Part shown: piece by piece, positions 35,464 to 44,215 of the stretch | Position numbering within the stretch: the stretch's first letter is position 1 | Layout: every line of letters starts with the position of its first letter | Assembly: GCF_009695915.1 (NCBI RefSeq) | Contig: NZ_VUMZ01000001.1 | Location: 62,001 to 126,000 of the forward strand | DNA: 64,000 nucleotides | Direction of reading: 5' to 3' | From: Hornefia butyriciproducens | GTDB taxonomy: Bacteria; Bacillota; Clostridia; Peptostreptococcales; Anaerovoracaceae | Made by a program: the position numbers and the translations under genes | Notes under the pieces: model-generated | Databases searched by the model: none | Told to the model about the DNA's origin: nothing | What the model saw: only the letters and a program-made list of their open reading frames with translations

Positions 35464-36018
35464 TTAAACCTCGAGGATCTCCCGATCCTTGGCCGTGACC
35501 ATCTCGTCGATATCGCTGACCGCCTGATCGATCTGTTTCTGAATCGCGTCCAGTTCCTCTTTCAGGTCGTCCTCAGTGATTTCGCCGGCTTTCTGCTGCT
35601 TCTTGAGCGCATCATTAGCCTCTCTTCTCAGGTTGCGAATGGCAACCTTGGCATCCTCTCCCATCTTGCGGGTGGTCTTGGTCAGTTCCTTTCTTCTCTC
35701 TTCTGTCAGCTGCGGAACCTCCAGGCGGATGTTCTTTCCGTCGTTGTTCGGCGTGATACCGATATTCGCCGCATTAATCGCTCTTTCCACATCACCCAGA
35801 GACTTGGGATCGAAGGGGGTGATCATCAGGATCCGCGGTTCGGGAACTGAAATGTTGCTGAGATTTTTCAGCGGTGTCGGTGTTCCGTAATATTCCACCA
35901 TTACTTTGTCCAGCAGCGCAGGATTGGCTCTGCCCGCCCTTACCGTGTTCAGTTCCTCCTTCAGAACGGACTTGGTTTTCTCAATTCTCTCGCCCATATT
36001 CTTCCGTGAATGACTCAT
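35464..36018 (-). CDS. frr: Ribosome recycling factor
   Basis: 184 residues, normal. With EF-G splits the post-termination ribosome. VRAGRANPALLDKVMVEYYG and the LTEERRKELTKTTRKMGEDAKVAIRNLRRE helix (seen as KMGEDAKVAIRNLRR) are the conserved parts. Sixteen bases after pyrH. Confidence 0.97.
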   Translation of the reverse strand: MSHSRKNMGERIEKTKSVLKEELNTVRAGRANPALLDKVMVEYYGTPTPLKNLSNISVPEPRILMITPFDPKSLGDVERAINAANIGITPNNDGKNIRLEVPQLTEERRKELTKTTRKMGEDAKVAIRNLRREANDALKKQQKAGEITEDDLKEELDAIQKQIDQAVSDIDEMVTAKDREILEV

Positions 36019-36034
36019 TGTCGTACCTCCAACT

Positions 36035-36739
36035 CTATTTGATCAAAGTGCCTATATTCTCGCCGCATACTGCGCGAACCATACTGTTTTCCTCCGCAAG
36101 GCCGAAAACCTGTATCCTCATATTATTTTCCATACAAATCGTAGCCGCCGTCAGATCCATGACCTTCAGTCCCCTGTCGATGACATCCTTCATGGCAAGA
36201 TCCGTATACTTCACCGCGTCAGGGTTCGTCTTCGGATCATCCGAATACACTGCATCGATGTTCTTCGCCAGAAGAATCATGTCTGCGCCGATGTTCACCG
36301 CCCGCAGAGCCGCCGCGGTATCCGTGGAGAAATGAGGTTCTCCGATTCCTCCTCCGAAGATCACGACCTCGCCTCTTCCCAGTTCCTTCAGAGCTCTGCG
36401 CCAGATATACGGTTCCGCGATCTTGCGCATCTCGATGGAGGTCTGCACTCTCGCCGGTACATCCTGCGCCAGAAGAGCGTCCTGCAGCGCCAGAGAGTTC
36501 ATCACCGTCGCCAGCATTCCGATATAGTCAGCTGTTTCCCGGTTCATATCCTTGCTGCTGCGGCCCCGCCAGAAATTTCCTCCGCCGACCACGATTGCAA
36601 CTTCTACGCCCAGATCGATCAGCTGTTTAATCTCTCGGGCCACCTTGTTGGTCATATCCTCGTTAATGCCGGTCCTCGTCTCTCCGGCCAGCGCCTCTCC
36701 ACTGATTTTCAGCAGTACCCTCTTGTATTTCGGTTCCAT
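36035..36739 (-). CDS. pyrH: UMP kinase
   Basis: 234 residues, hexameric bacterial UMP kinase of the amino acid kinase fold. [11 protein letters not shown] (8-18), GGGNFWRGR and TGNPYFSTD-like [13 protein letters not shown] are visible. Starts the pyrH-to-polC block. The rpsB and tsf genes that normally precede pyrH are not here; trxB is instead. A possible extended -10 promoter is at 36808-36813. Confidence 0.97.
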   Translation of the reverse strand: MEPKYKRVLLKISGEALAGETRTGINEDMTNKVAREIKQLIDLGVEVAIVVGGGNFWRGRSSKDMNRETADYIGMLATVMNSLALQDALLAQDVPARVQTSIEMRKIAEPYIWRRALKELGRGEVVIFGGGIGEPHFSTDTAAALRAVNIGADMILLAKNIDAVYSDDPKTNPDAVKYTDLAMKDVIDRGLKVMDLTAATICMENNMRIQVFGLAEENSMVRAVCGENIGTLIK

Positions 36740-36807
36740 GTGCCCTTCCTCCGGTTCTTTCTGTCACCGGAATTCCGGCGATATGAAAAATGATAGTCGG
36801 TAAAGTC

Positions 36808-36816
36808 ATTATATCA
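36808..36816 (-). promoter_or_regulatory. Extended -10 promoter element before pyrH
   Basis: Minus strand TGATATAAT (TATAAT at 36813-36808) about 70 bases ahead of pyrH; no clear -35. Confidence 0.45.
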
Positions 36817-36873
36817 TATCCAGTACAAAAATTCACAGCTTAACTGCAAAAAGCATCGGAAAGTTGCCAAAAG

Positions 36874-37785
36874 CTACAGCGCATTCAGATAGGCCACCGC
36901 CGCCACACCGGCAACCGATCCGTCGGCGGCCGCAGTCGTCAGCTGACGCAGGCTCTTGGTTCTGCAGTCTCCGGCGGCAAACAGTCCCGCCGTCCTCGTC
37001 ATGCAGTCCTCACCGGCAACAATATATCCCGCGCGATCAAGCTCTGCCACATTGGAAAATGCCTGATTGTCCGGCTCCTGTCCAATGGCGACAAACACGC
37101 CGGCAACTTCCAGAACGCGATCCTCCCCGGTTCTCACATTCTTTACTGTCAGACTTTCCACCGCAAATCCGCCGTTTACGGACACCGGCACGCTCTCCAG
37201 AACGAACTCCACATTTTCGTGAGCCGCAAGGCGCTGCACCGTCGCAGCCGCGCCGCGAAAGGAATCCCGACGATGCACCAGGTATACCTTGCCGGCGATG
37301 CCGGACAGAATTTCAGCATCATCCAGTGCCGTATTTCCGCCGCCGACTACTGCCACATCTCTACCTCGAAAGAAGTTCCCATCGCAGGTAGCGCAGTAGG
37401 AAACGCCCGATCCGGTCAGTTTCGTCTCTCCGTCGATTCCCAGTGTCCGGTTTTTCGCCCCGGTCGCAAGAATCACAGCCGAAGCCTCATATTTCCCCGC
37501 ACCGGTAGTCACAGAAAAACCCGCTCCTGTCTTTGTAACAGATGTCACCCGCTCGACACGGAACTCCGCTCCCATCGCCGTCATCTGATCATACAGCGAT
37601 TTTCCGAAGTCTATTCCGCTGATCCTCGGAATCCCGGGATAGTTCTCCACCTCTCCTGCGTTGGTGATCTGACCGCCGTAGCCTTTTCCCTCCAGAACAA
37701 GTGCATGCCGTCCGGCTCGCTGCACATAGACGGCCGCCGTCATTCCGGCTGTTCCCGCTCCTATAATAATCACATCGTATTTCAT
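36874..37785 (-). CDS. trxB: Thioredoxin reductase
   Basis: 303 residues. FAD and NADPH-dependent reductase of thioredoxin. FAD loop GAGTAG (9-14), redox pair C131-A-T-C134 in SYCATCDG, NAD(P) loop VVGGGNTALDDA (147-158) and the C-terminal GLFAAGDCRTKSLRQ. Full length. Last gene of the mnmA operon, overlapping nudC by four bases. VHRRDSFR in the pyridine-nucleotide domain agrees with NADPH use. Confidence 0.95.
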   Translation of the reverse strand: MKYDVIIIGAGTAGMTAAVYVQRAGRHALVLEGKGYGGQITNAGEVENYPGIPRISGIDFGKSLYDQMTAMGAEFRVERVTSVTKTGAGFSVTTGAGKYEASAVILATGAKNRTLGIDGETKLTGSGVSYCATCDGNFFRGRDVAVVGGGNTALDDAEILSGIAGKVYLVHRRDSFRGAAATVQRLAAHENVEFVLESVPVSVNGGFAVESLTVKNVRTGEDRVLEVAGVFVAIGQEPDNQAFSNVAELDRAGYIVAGEDCMTRTAGLFAAGDCRTKSLRQLTTAAADGSVAGVAAVAYLNAL

Positions 37786-38612
37786 TTGATTTCTCCTTCC
37801 TTAAAAGCCCGTATCATTGCGCGGGTGAGGCTGATCCCATCATCTTCCACCGGAATTTCCTCACGTTCAAACCATTCTCCGGTCTCCAGCTCATCATGAT
37901 CCAGACGTATCTGATCGCTCCCGTCCAGATCGCAGAAATATCCCAGAAGCAGATCGCTGTCAACGCCCCAGGGCTGACTTTTGTAATAGCGTATGTTCCT
38001 GACTTTTAGGCCAACCTCTTCCATGACCTCCCGCTGCACGGTCTCCTCCGGAGTTTCTCCGATTTCGTTGAACCCCGCCACGAGAGCGTATCTTTTATAA
38101 GCTCTTCCGGCGTACCGGGTCAGCAGCAGACGGTTCCCGTCTTTCACTCCCACGATGACCGCCGGCGCGATTTTAGGATAGATCTCATTTCCGCAGTGAG
38201 GACATTTCAGCATCCGCATATCCGGAGAATGCTCCGTCCTTTTTCCGCACCGCCCGCAGTAGCGGTTATCCCTATACCATACATACAGCTGAAAACCCGT
38301 AGCGACAGCATAGCAGATATCCTTGTTCTTCTCCTGCCGGAGCTTTCTGACGCTTTCCACAGAATTCCGATACGCCCGGGGCATCTTCTCCAGATACAGG
38401 AAATATCCTATTCCGCTGATGTCAAACAGATAGCGGAAATCCTCATCTGCCGCATTCCCCAGATCTCCGCGTGAGGGGAGCCTCAGCTCCCCGTTCCCGC
38501 CGCGGAGCACCGCCACACTTTCTCCCTGATAGATCAGAACCTGGTCGTGAGGTCCCGGCAGCCGTCTTCGATATTGATTATGAAACGTCAGGGGCGCAAT
38601 ATCCTGAATCAT
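37782..38612 (-). CDS. nudC: NAD+ diphosphatase NudC
   Basis: 276 residues. Hydrolyses NAD(H) and removes NAD caps from RNA in E. coli. Zinc ribbon with C119, C122, C137 and C140; Nudix box GFNEIGETPEETVQREVMEEVG (180-201, shown in two parts here GFNEIGETPEE and REVMEEVG); and the NudC signature SQPW at 212-215, followed by GVDSDLLLGY where FPxS is usual. The variation after SQPW may alter substrate preference. Six bases after the aminopeptidase gene. Confidence 0.9.
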   Translation of the reverse strand: MIQDIAPLTFHNQYRRRLPGPHDQVLIYQGESVAVLRGGNGELRLPSRGDLGNAADEDFRYLFDISGIGYFLYLEKMPRAYRNSVESVRKLRQEKNKDICYAVATGFQLYVWYRDNRYCGRCGKRTEHSPDMRMLKCPHCGNEIYPKIAPAVIVGVKDGNRLLLTRYAGRAYKRYALVAGFNEIGETPEETVQREVMEEVGLKVRNIRYYKSQPWGVDSDLLLGYFCDLDGSDQIRLDHDELETGEWFEREEIPVEDDGISLTRAMIRAFKEGEIK

Positions 38613-38618
38613 CGTCCG

Positions 38619-40046
38619 TCACCCCTGTACCCTTTTCGCATTTCTGAGAAAGGCCACATATCCGCGCAAGGTTTCATATACGTCCGCCTTGCTGGTCGCT
38701 TCCCAGGGTGCATGCATATTCAGCACCGCGACGCCGCTGTCTATGACATTCATTCCATACAGAGCCAGAATGTATGCTATAGTTCCTCCGCCGCCCAGAT
38801 CCACACGGCCGAGCTCCGCCGTCTGGAAGTTCACCTTCTCCCGGAAGAAGATATCTCTCAGATGCGCGATGTATTCAGCATTCGCGTCGTTGGAGCCTGA
38901 TTTCCCGCGGGCACCGGTAAATTTATTGAACACCATACCGCCGCCCAGATACGCCACGTTCTTCTTATCAAAGCTTGATGCATAGGTCGGATCGAAAGCA
39001 CTGCTGACATCGGAGGAAAGCATGGTGCTGGCTGCCAGGCATCTCTTCAGCGTCAGTTCATTATAGCCGCCCATGAGTTCCAGCAGTTCCGCCACAGTGT
39101 TCTCAAAGAACTTCGACTGCATGCCGGTGGCGCCGACACTGCCGATTTCTTCTTTGTCCACGAGGATGCAGCAGGCCGTACGCGTCACCTCCGGGACCCG
39201 CAGCATAGCCTGATAAGAGGTATATGCGCAGACACGATCGTCCTGTCCGTAAGAGAGAATCATGCTTCGATCCAGACCGGCTTCCCGCGCCTTTCCGGCC
39301 GGAACAACCTCCAGCTCCGCAGAGACAAAATCCTCCTCATCGATGCGGTACTCATCCTTCAGGATCTTCAGAATCCCCTGCCTGACCGGATCCTTCTTCT
39401 CTTTCCTGCTGTCTTTATCGTCCTTTTTTTCCTCCAGCTTCAGCGGGCGATTCCCAACGATGATGTCCAGGGCCTCGCCCTCGATCACCTTCGTCGCCTT
39501 TTTTTCCATCTGCTCCTGCGCCAGATGAACCAGCAGATCAGAAACAAAGAACACCGGATCGCTGTCTTTCTCCCCCACCGCAATTTCAACGGTACTGCCG
39601 TCCCTGCGGACTACAATTCCGTGAAGTGCCAGCGGAAGCGCCACCCACTGATATTTCTTGATTCCTCCGTAATAATGCGTGTCCAGATACGCGAAGCCGC
39701 CGTCCTCGTACAAAGGATTCTGCTTGACGTCCATTCGCGGAGAATCAATATGTGCGCCCAGAATGTTCATTCCCTCTTCAACGGGCTCCTTCCCGATATG
39801 AAACATCACCACCGCCTTATTCATATTGACGCGGTAGACTTTGTCCCCTGCCTTCAGCGTTTCGCCGCGGTGGATCAGTTCGTCCATCGGCCGGTAGCCC
39901 GCCTCCGCAAGATCCTTCTCAATCTGCCTGACACATTCCCGCTCCGTCTTGCAGCGGCTCAGAAAGTCCATATAACCCTCGCAGAAGCAATCGCACTCTT
40001 CAATCTGTGCGTCCGAATACAGTTCCCATGAATTGTCCTTTTGCAT
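38619..40046 (-). CDS. M18 family aminopeptidase
   Basis: 475 residues. A dodecameric cytosolic zinc aminopeptidase of the aspartyl aminopeptidase/ApeA group. Metal ligands appear in GAHIDSPRMD (His), GQDDRV (Asp), DKEEIGSVG (Glu pair), SSDVSSAFDP (Asp) and NMHAPWE (His). An inserted charged segment KLEEKKDDKDSRKEKKD interrupts the middle. Removes N-terminal residues from peptides. Lies 17 bases after the GTPase-nuclease gene, in the same operon. Confidence 0.93.
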   Translation of the reverse strand: MQKDNSWELYSDAQIEECDCFCEGYMDFLSRCKTERECVRQIEKDLAEAGYRPMDELIHRGETLKAGDKVYRVNMNKAVVMFHIGKEPVEEGMNILGAHIDSPRMDVKQNPLYEDGGFAYLDTHYYGGIKKYQWVALPLALHGIVVRRDGSTVEIAVGEKDSDPVFFVSDLLVHLAQEQMEKKATKVIEGEALDIIVGNRPLKLEEKKDDKDSRKEKKDPVRQGILKILKDEYRIDEEDFVSAELEVVPAGKAREAGLDRSMILSYGQDDRVCAYTSYQAMLRVPEVTRTACCILVDKEEIGSVGATGMQSKFFENTVAELLELMGGYNELTLKRCLAASTMLSSDVSSAFDPTYASSFDKKNVAYLGGGMVFNKFTGARGKSGSNDANAEYIAHLRDIFFREKVNFQTAELGRVDLGGGGTIAYILALYGMNVIDSGVAVLNMHAPWEATSKADVYETLRGYVAFLRNAKRVQG

Positions 40047-40063
40047 TTTCGTCCTCCAGTCTC

Positions 40064-42688
40064 TCAGTTTACAGTGTTCATGACATCACGGATCGCCTGA
40101 TCGATGAGTCTTATTTCCTCAACAAACTCCCTCGATGATGTCCGTGTCGCGCCATGTCCCAATATGATCATCTGCTCCAGGCCGTCCGAAGTGACGACCC
40201 GCACGTCATTTTCCTTCGCAATCTCATGCGTCACCCTCTCGATGTACATATCCGCGGTTTCCGCTTCCTTTGTATAAATCACGTCGATGTTCCGCACCCG
40301 CTCCCGGGAACCGGTTCCTCCCCTGACCCGGTAGGCGTCAAAGACCACGATCACCTGGGCCTGTGTGAAACCCTGATAATTGCAGAGAATCTCGATCAGA
40401 CGGTCGCGCGATGCGCCGAAATCTGTTTTCGCCAGCTCCGCAAGTTCCGGCCAGGCGTGAATCAGATTGTAGCCGTCTACCAGAACAAACCGTCTCCGGT
40501 TTCCGGATGCCTTTACTTTTCTTACCTCTTTCTGCACCGGTTCAAACCCGGTCCGCTCCGGTCTTTTCCGGCGAGTCGCCCCCGGTGCGGTCAGGGGATT
40601 CTGTTTCACCGGACCATATGTCCGTTCAAAAATCGCCATCAGTTCCCGGTCGTCGGCCGCCCTCCGGCTGTATTCCCGCGCCATGACTCTCAGCTGCTCC
40701 GCCGCTGTACCCTGCGCATCCTGTCCTGCCGCTTTCTGTGCCAGAACAGGCGGAAGGTGCATATGCGCCGGTGCGTCCCTCCAGCTTACGATTTCACTGC
40801 CTCCATGGAAGCAGAACACGGAATCCGCCGTATTTTCCACATCCCGCTCCGGACAGTACCCCGCGGCTTCGATGATCTCTTTTTCATTATGACAGCGTTC
40901 GTACCCGGACAAAATACAGTTCAGCCGTCCTCTGCCTCCGGTGTAGTTCTGAAGTTCTCGGGAATATTCACTCATTTCAGAGACGGGTACCTTCCCCCGG
41001 AGCACCGTCATTTCCCCGGCGCGCTCCGGCTCCTGAAAACTTCCATGCATCCTCTTCACATCCGCCATGGCTCTCCCTGTATTTTCCGCGGGGACCTCCA
41101 GCCTGTACTCAAACCAGGGTTCCAGCAGACAGCAGTCCGCCTGCATCAGTCCCTGACGTACCGCCCGGTATGTGGCCTCCCGAAAATCTCCGCCCTCGGT
41201 GTGCTTCTGGTGACTTTTCCCCGCCGCAAGGGTAATCTTCAGATCCGTCACCGGTGCGCCGATCAGAACCCCGCGATGCTGCCGTTCCCGCAGATGAGTC
41301 AGAATCAGCCGCTGCCAGTTCCGATCCAGCTCATCCTCCGGACAGTCCGTGAGGAACGTCATGCCGCTCCCCCGCTCTCCGGGCTCCAGCAGCAGATGAA
41401 CTTCCGCGTAGTGGTGCAGAGGTTCAAAATGTCCGACTCCCTCCACCGTCTCCGCCTCCGGCATCATGGTTTCTTTATAGACAATTTTTCCGGAGTCGAA
41501 CTCCACGCGATAGCCGAACCGCTCCTCTGCAAGATGCGTCAGAACCTCCAGTTGCACCTGTCCCATCATCCGTATCGCAACCGCTCCCGCAGCCTCGTCC
41601 CAGCTGACGTCCAGCTTCGGATCCTCCTCCGCAAGCTGCCGGAAATCCTGCAGTCCGCGGTGCGCATCAACGCCGTCCGGAAACCTCACATGACAGGACA
41701 GAAACGGTTCCAGAATTTCCTCTCCGGCGTCCTCCTCCGCCCCCAGACCCATGCCCGCTTTCGTCAGGGTCAGACCGGTCAGTCCACAGATCATACCTGC
41801 CTCTGCCTGCTCCACCGTCCTGTATTTCATACCGGAATAGAGACGGATCTGATGGACTTTTCCGCCGTCCACCGTGTCCCTGACCGCCAGCCGACCGCCT
41901 GTGATCCGCACAAAGGTAATCCGCTCTCCGTTTTCATCTCTGGCAACCTTGAAGACCCTGGCGCCGAATTTTTCTCCCGCAGAGCGCGCCGGGGCGAATC
42001 TGACCAACCCGTCCAGCAGCGCATCGATCCCCTCACATTTCAGGGCAGAACCGAAATAGCAGGGATAAATCTCCCTTCTGGAAACAGCCGACGCAATTGC
42101 TTCATCCGACAGCGTCCCCTCTGTGAGCATCGCCTCGGTCAGCGCTTCGCTGTTCAGCGTCAGCGCATCCTCCAGCGCCTCCCGGCTCTGCATCCGGAAG
42201 TCCACGCAGCCGACGCCCAGCCGGGTCCGCAGTTCCCCGAGGATCTCCTCCTTCCGGTATATCGCAAGATCCATTTTGTTTACAAAGATAAATACCGGGA
42301 TCCTGTATCTCCGCAGCAGTTTCCACAGCGTCTCGGTGTGCGGCTGCACTCCCTCATTGGCGCTTATCACCAGAATCCCGCAGTCCACCGCAGACAGAGC
42401 CCGCTCCGTTTCCGCCGCGAAATCCACATGACCCGGCGTATCCAGCAGTGTGATGTCCGTCCCGTTCCGGGAAAGCCGCGCCTGCTTGGAAAAAATCGTA
42501 ATCCCTCTGCTTCGCTCCAGCGGTTCACTGTCCAGAAAGGAATCTCCGTGATCCACTCTTCCCGGCTTCCGGAGTTCCCCCGCCTTGTAAAGAAGCGCCT
42601 CCGACAGGGTAGTCTTACCGGCGTCCACATGGGCCAGCAGTCCCGCGCATATCCGTTTCACCGGCTCCGCATTCTTCGGTTCGTCCAC
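40064..42688 (-). CDS. Ribosome-protection-type translational GTPase fused to a YacP/Rae1-like NYN nuclease
   Basis: 874 residues from the GTG at complement 42686-42688, eight bases after AGGGGG; GTG 42697 has no room for a ribosome site. Residues 1-~660 are an EF-G/TetM-type factor: AHVDAGKTT (19-27), SRGITIF, DTPGHVDF, NKMD, then domains II-V. LMAIFERTYGPVK ends this part. After a basic linker, residues ~733-874 form a NYN/PIN-like domain: VLVDGYNLIHAWP, VVFDAYRV, AETADMYIERV and RVVTSDGLEQ, with acidic residues of a nuclease site. Its nearest named relative is YacP/Rae1, a ribosome A-site mRNA endonuclease of B. subtilis. Tetracycline resistance is possible but not the best reading. Confidence 0.88.
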   Translation of the reverse strand: MDEPKNAEPVKRICAGLLAHVDAGKTTLSEALLYKAGELRKPGRVDHGDSFLDSEPLERSRGITIFSKQARLSRNGTDITLLDTPGHVDFAAETERALSAVDCGILVISANEGVQPHTETLWKLLRRYRIPVFIFVNKMDLAIYRKEEILGELRTRLGVGCVDFRMQSREALEDALTLNSEALTEAMLTEGTLSDEAIASAVSRREIYPCYFGSALKCEGIDALLDGLVRFAPARSAGEKFGARVFKVARDENGERITFVRITGGRLAVRDTVDGGKVHQIRLYSGMKYRTVEQAEAGMICGLTGLTLTKAGMGLGAEEDAGEEILEPFLSCHVRFPDGVDAHRGLQDFRQLAEEDPKLDVSWDEAAGAVAIRMMGQVQLEVLTHLAEERFGYRVEFDSGKIVYKETMMPEAETVEGVGHFEPLHHYAEVHLLLEPGERGSGMTFLTDCPEDELDRNWQRLILTHLRERQHRGVLIGAPVTDLKITLAAGKSHQKHTEGGDFREATYRAVRQGLMQADCCLLEPWFEYRLEVPAENTGRAMADVKRMHGSFQEPERAGEMTVLRGKVPVSEMSEYSRELQNYTGGRGRLNCILSGYERCHNEKEIIEAAGYCPERDVENTADSVFCFHGGSEIVSWRDAPAHMHLPPVLAQKAAGQDAQGTAAEQLRVMAREYSRRAADDRELMAIFERTYGPVKQNPLTAPGATRRKRPERTGFEPVQKEVRKVKASGNRRRFVLVDGYNLIHAWPELAELAKTDFGASRDRLIEILCNYQGFTQAQVIVVFDAYRVRGGTGSRERVRNIDVIYTKEAETADMYIERVTHEIAKENDVRVVTSDGLEQMIILGHGATRTSSREFVEEIRLIDQAIRDVMNTVN

Positions 42689-42700
42689 AGAAACCACCCC

Positions 42701-43762
42701 CTAGATTATGGTTCCGCCGCCGACAACCACGTCGCCGTCATAGAGCACCACCGCCTGTCCGGGGGTAATCGCCCGCTGCGGCTCGTCAAACATGAGATGA
42801 ACCCGGTCCTTCCCCACAGGCGTCACGACTGCCGGCTGTTCCTTCTGATTATATCGGATCCGCGCTTTTACATGAAGCTCCGCCGGCGGCTCTTCGTATG
42901 CGATCCAGTTGAAGTCCTCTGCCTCCAGTTCCCGCCGGAACAGGTCTTCATTTTTTCCGAGAACCACTTTGTTTTCCCTCACGTTCTTCTCCAGCACATA
43001 CATCGGCGCCGGCAACGCCAGCCCAAGCCCCTTTCTCTGGCCGATGGTATAACTGATGATTCCTTTGTGGCTGCCCAGAACATTCCCCTGCACGTCCACA
43101 AAATCTCCGGGAGGATATTCCTTTCCCGTAAAGCGCCGGATCGCCGCGCTGTAGTCGCCGTCCGGAACAAAACATATATCCTGACTGTCATGCTTCTTCG
43201 CATTGATAAAGCCCTGCCTCTCCGCGATTTCGCGGGTCTGCGTCTTATGAAGCCCGCCCAGGGGAAACTGCGTATGAGCCAGCTGATCCTGCGTCATGGT
43301 GTACAAGACATAGCTCTGATCCTTGCTTTCATCAACAGCCTTTTTCAGTATCCAGCGAGTTCCCCGTCGCTCAATCTGTGCGTAATGCCCCGTCACGATC
43401 ACGTCACAGTCCAGGAGTTTCGCCCGCTCATACAGACGGTCGAATTTCAGGAATCGGTTGCAGTCGATGCACGGATTGGGCGTTCCTCCCTCTTCATAAC
43501 AGTGAATGAACCGGTCGATGACCTGCTTTCGGAAATCCGCGCGGAAGTTAAACACATAATGACGAATTCCTACATTATTACAGACATAACGGGCGTCCTC
43601 GGCGTCGTCCAGAGAACAGCAGGTCCGATCACAGGAAATCCCCGCCTCTTCATTATCAAAAAGGCGCATCGTAGCGCCAATGCATTCATATCCTTTGTTC
43701 TTCATCAGCCAGGCGGCTACACTGGAATCCACTCCGCCGCTCATCGCGATCAATGCTTTCAT
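42701..43762 (-). CDS. mnmA: tRNA-specific 2-thiouridylase MnmA
   Basis: 353 residues. Thiolates U34 of Lys, Glu and Gln tRNAs. PP-loop SGGVDSS (8-14), the catalytic cysteines in NPCIDCNRF and DICFVPDGD, GHYAQIERRG, and the SYTIGQRKGLGLA C-terminal block. Full length. First gene of the operon leading to trxB; 12 bases before the GTPase start codon chosen here. Two extra cysteine clusters, CDRTCCSLDDAEDA, are common in Firmicute MnmA. Confidence 0.96.
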   Translation of the reverse strand: MKALIAMSGGVDSSVAAWLMKNKGYECIGATMRLFDNEEAGISCDRTCCSLDDAEDARYVCNNVGIRHYVFNFRADFRKQVIDRFIHCYEEGGTPNPCIDCNRFLKFDRLYERAKLLDCDVIVTGHYAQIERRGTRWILKKAVDESKDQSYVLYTMTQDQLAHTQFPLGGLHKTQTREIAERQGFINAKKHDSQDICFVPDGDYSAAIRRFTGKEYPPGDFVDVQGNVLGSHKGIISYTIGQRKGLGLALPAPMYVLEKNVRENKVVLGKNEDLFRRELEAEDFNWIAYEEPPAELHVKARIRYNQKEQPAVVTPVGKDRVHLMFDEPQRAITPGQAVVLYDGDVVVGGGTII

Positions 43763-43841
43763 ACCATACTCCTGCTCTTAATATTCCGGTCCGGAAGACG
43801 CTCCGCGGAACATGCGGCCGTCTCTGTCGAACATGCCATAA

Positions 43842-43871
43842 ATTATACCCTTGCCTGCGCCGGGCTGTCAA
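43842..43871 (-). promoter_or_regulatory. Promoter of the mnmA operon
   Basis: Minus strand TTGACA (43871-43866), 18-base spacer, TATAAT (43847-43842); both hexamers perfect. Confidence 0.82.
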
Positions 43872-43972
43872 CCTCGGCGGGAAATTGACGGAGCCGGTTT
43901 TATCCCGAAACCGCGGTCTTTATCCGACCTGCAGAGACCTCAAAAAATATCTGTGGTTTTTTCATTTTCCTG
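43872..43972. other. Spacer between divergent mnmA and cysK promoters
   Basis: Holds no gene. It contains an ACCGCGGTCTTTATCCGACC segment that resembles the end of a T-box antiterminator, but no AGGGTGG box precedes it and it lies upstream of the cysK promoter. Confidence 0.5.
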
Positions 43973-44001
43973 TTGACAAAGCAATATACGCAGAGTATAA
44001 T
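43973..44001 (+). promoter_or_regulatory. Consensus promoter of cysK
   Basis: TTGACA (43973-43978), 17-base spacer, TATAAT (43996-44001); perfect hexamers. The transcript has a leader of about 200 bases. Confidence 0.88.
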
Positions 44002-44035
44002 CACATTAACATATCGGAAAGGTGGGTAATAAAAA

Positions 44036-44092
44036 ATGAATCGAATGCCGTTCCGCAACATGGAAGCGTATTTCCGATGTCGCAGCGTTTAA
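44036..44092 (+). CDS. Possible leader peptide upstream of cysK
   Basis: ATG at 44036 behind GGAAAGGTGGG opens an 18-codon frame, MNRMPFRNMEAYFRCRSV, ending TAA at 44090-44092. Its single cysteine codon (TGT, 44078-44080) abuts TTTCCGAT (44071-44078), which can pair with ATCGGAAA (44013-44020) ahead of the frame. Further hairpins, CCTGC/GCAGG and TGCGGC/GCCGCA, lie between the frame and cysK. The layout suits cysteine-dependent translation coupling or attenuation, but it could be a chance frame. Confidence 0.4.
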   Translation: MNRMPFRNMEAYFRCRSV

Positions 44093-44215
44093 CTGAATGG
44101 AACTGAATCTTTCCTGCCTTCGCAGGCAGATGGCCGGATGCGGCAGACATGCCGCACCGAAACAGAACATTTTTACACATAGGCAGATACTGCAGATAAT
44201 GCAAAGGAGAAAACA

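Noticed and set aside
40064-42688. Calling the gene a tetracycline resistance determinant
   Set aside because: It has the ribosome-protection fold but also a nuclease-like domain and sits in a housekeeping operon with no mobile-element signs; resistance is not supported by sequence alone.
40154-43888. Plus-strand frame of 1244 codons
   Set aside because: Antisense to mnmA and the GTPase-nuclease gene; no domain seen and no ribosome site.
43880-43960. T-box element upstream of cysK
   Set aside because: ACCGCGG is present but the AGGGTGG partner is missing, and it lies upstream of the consensus promoter of cysK.
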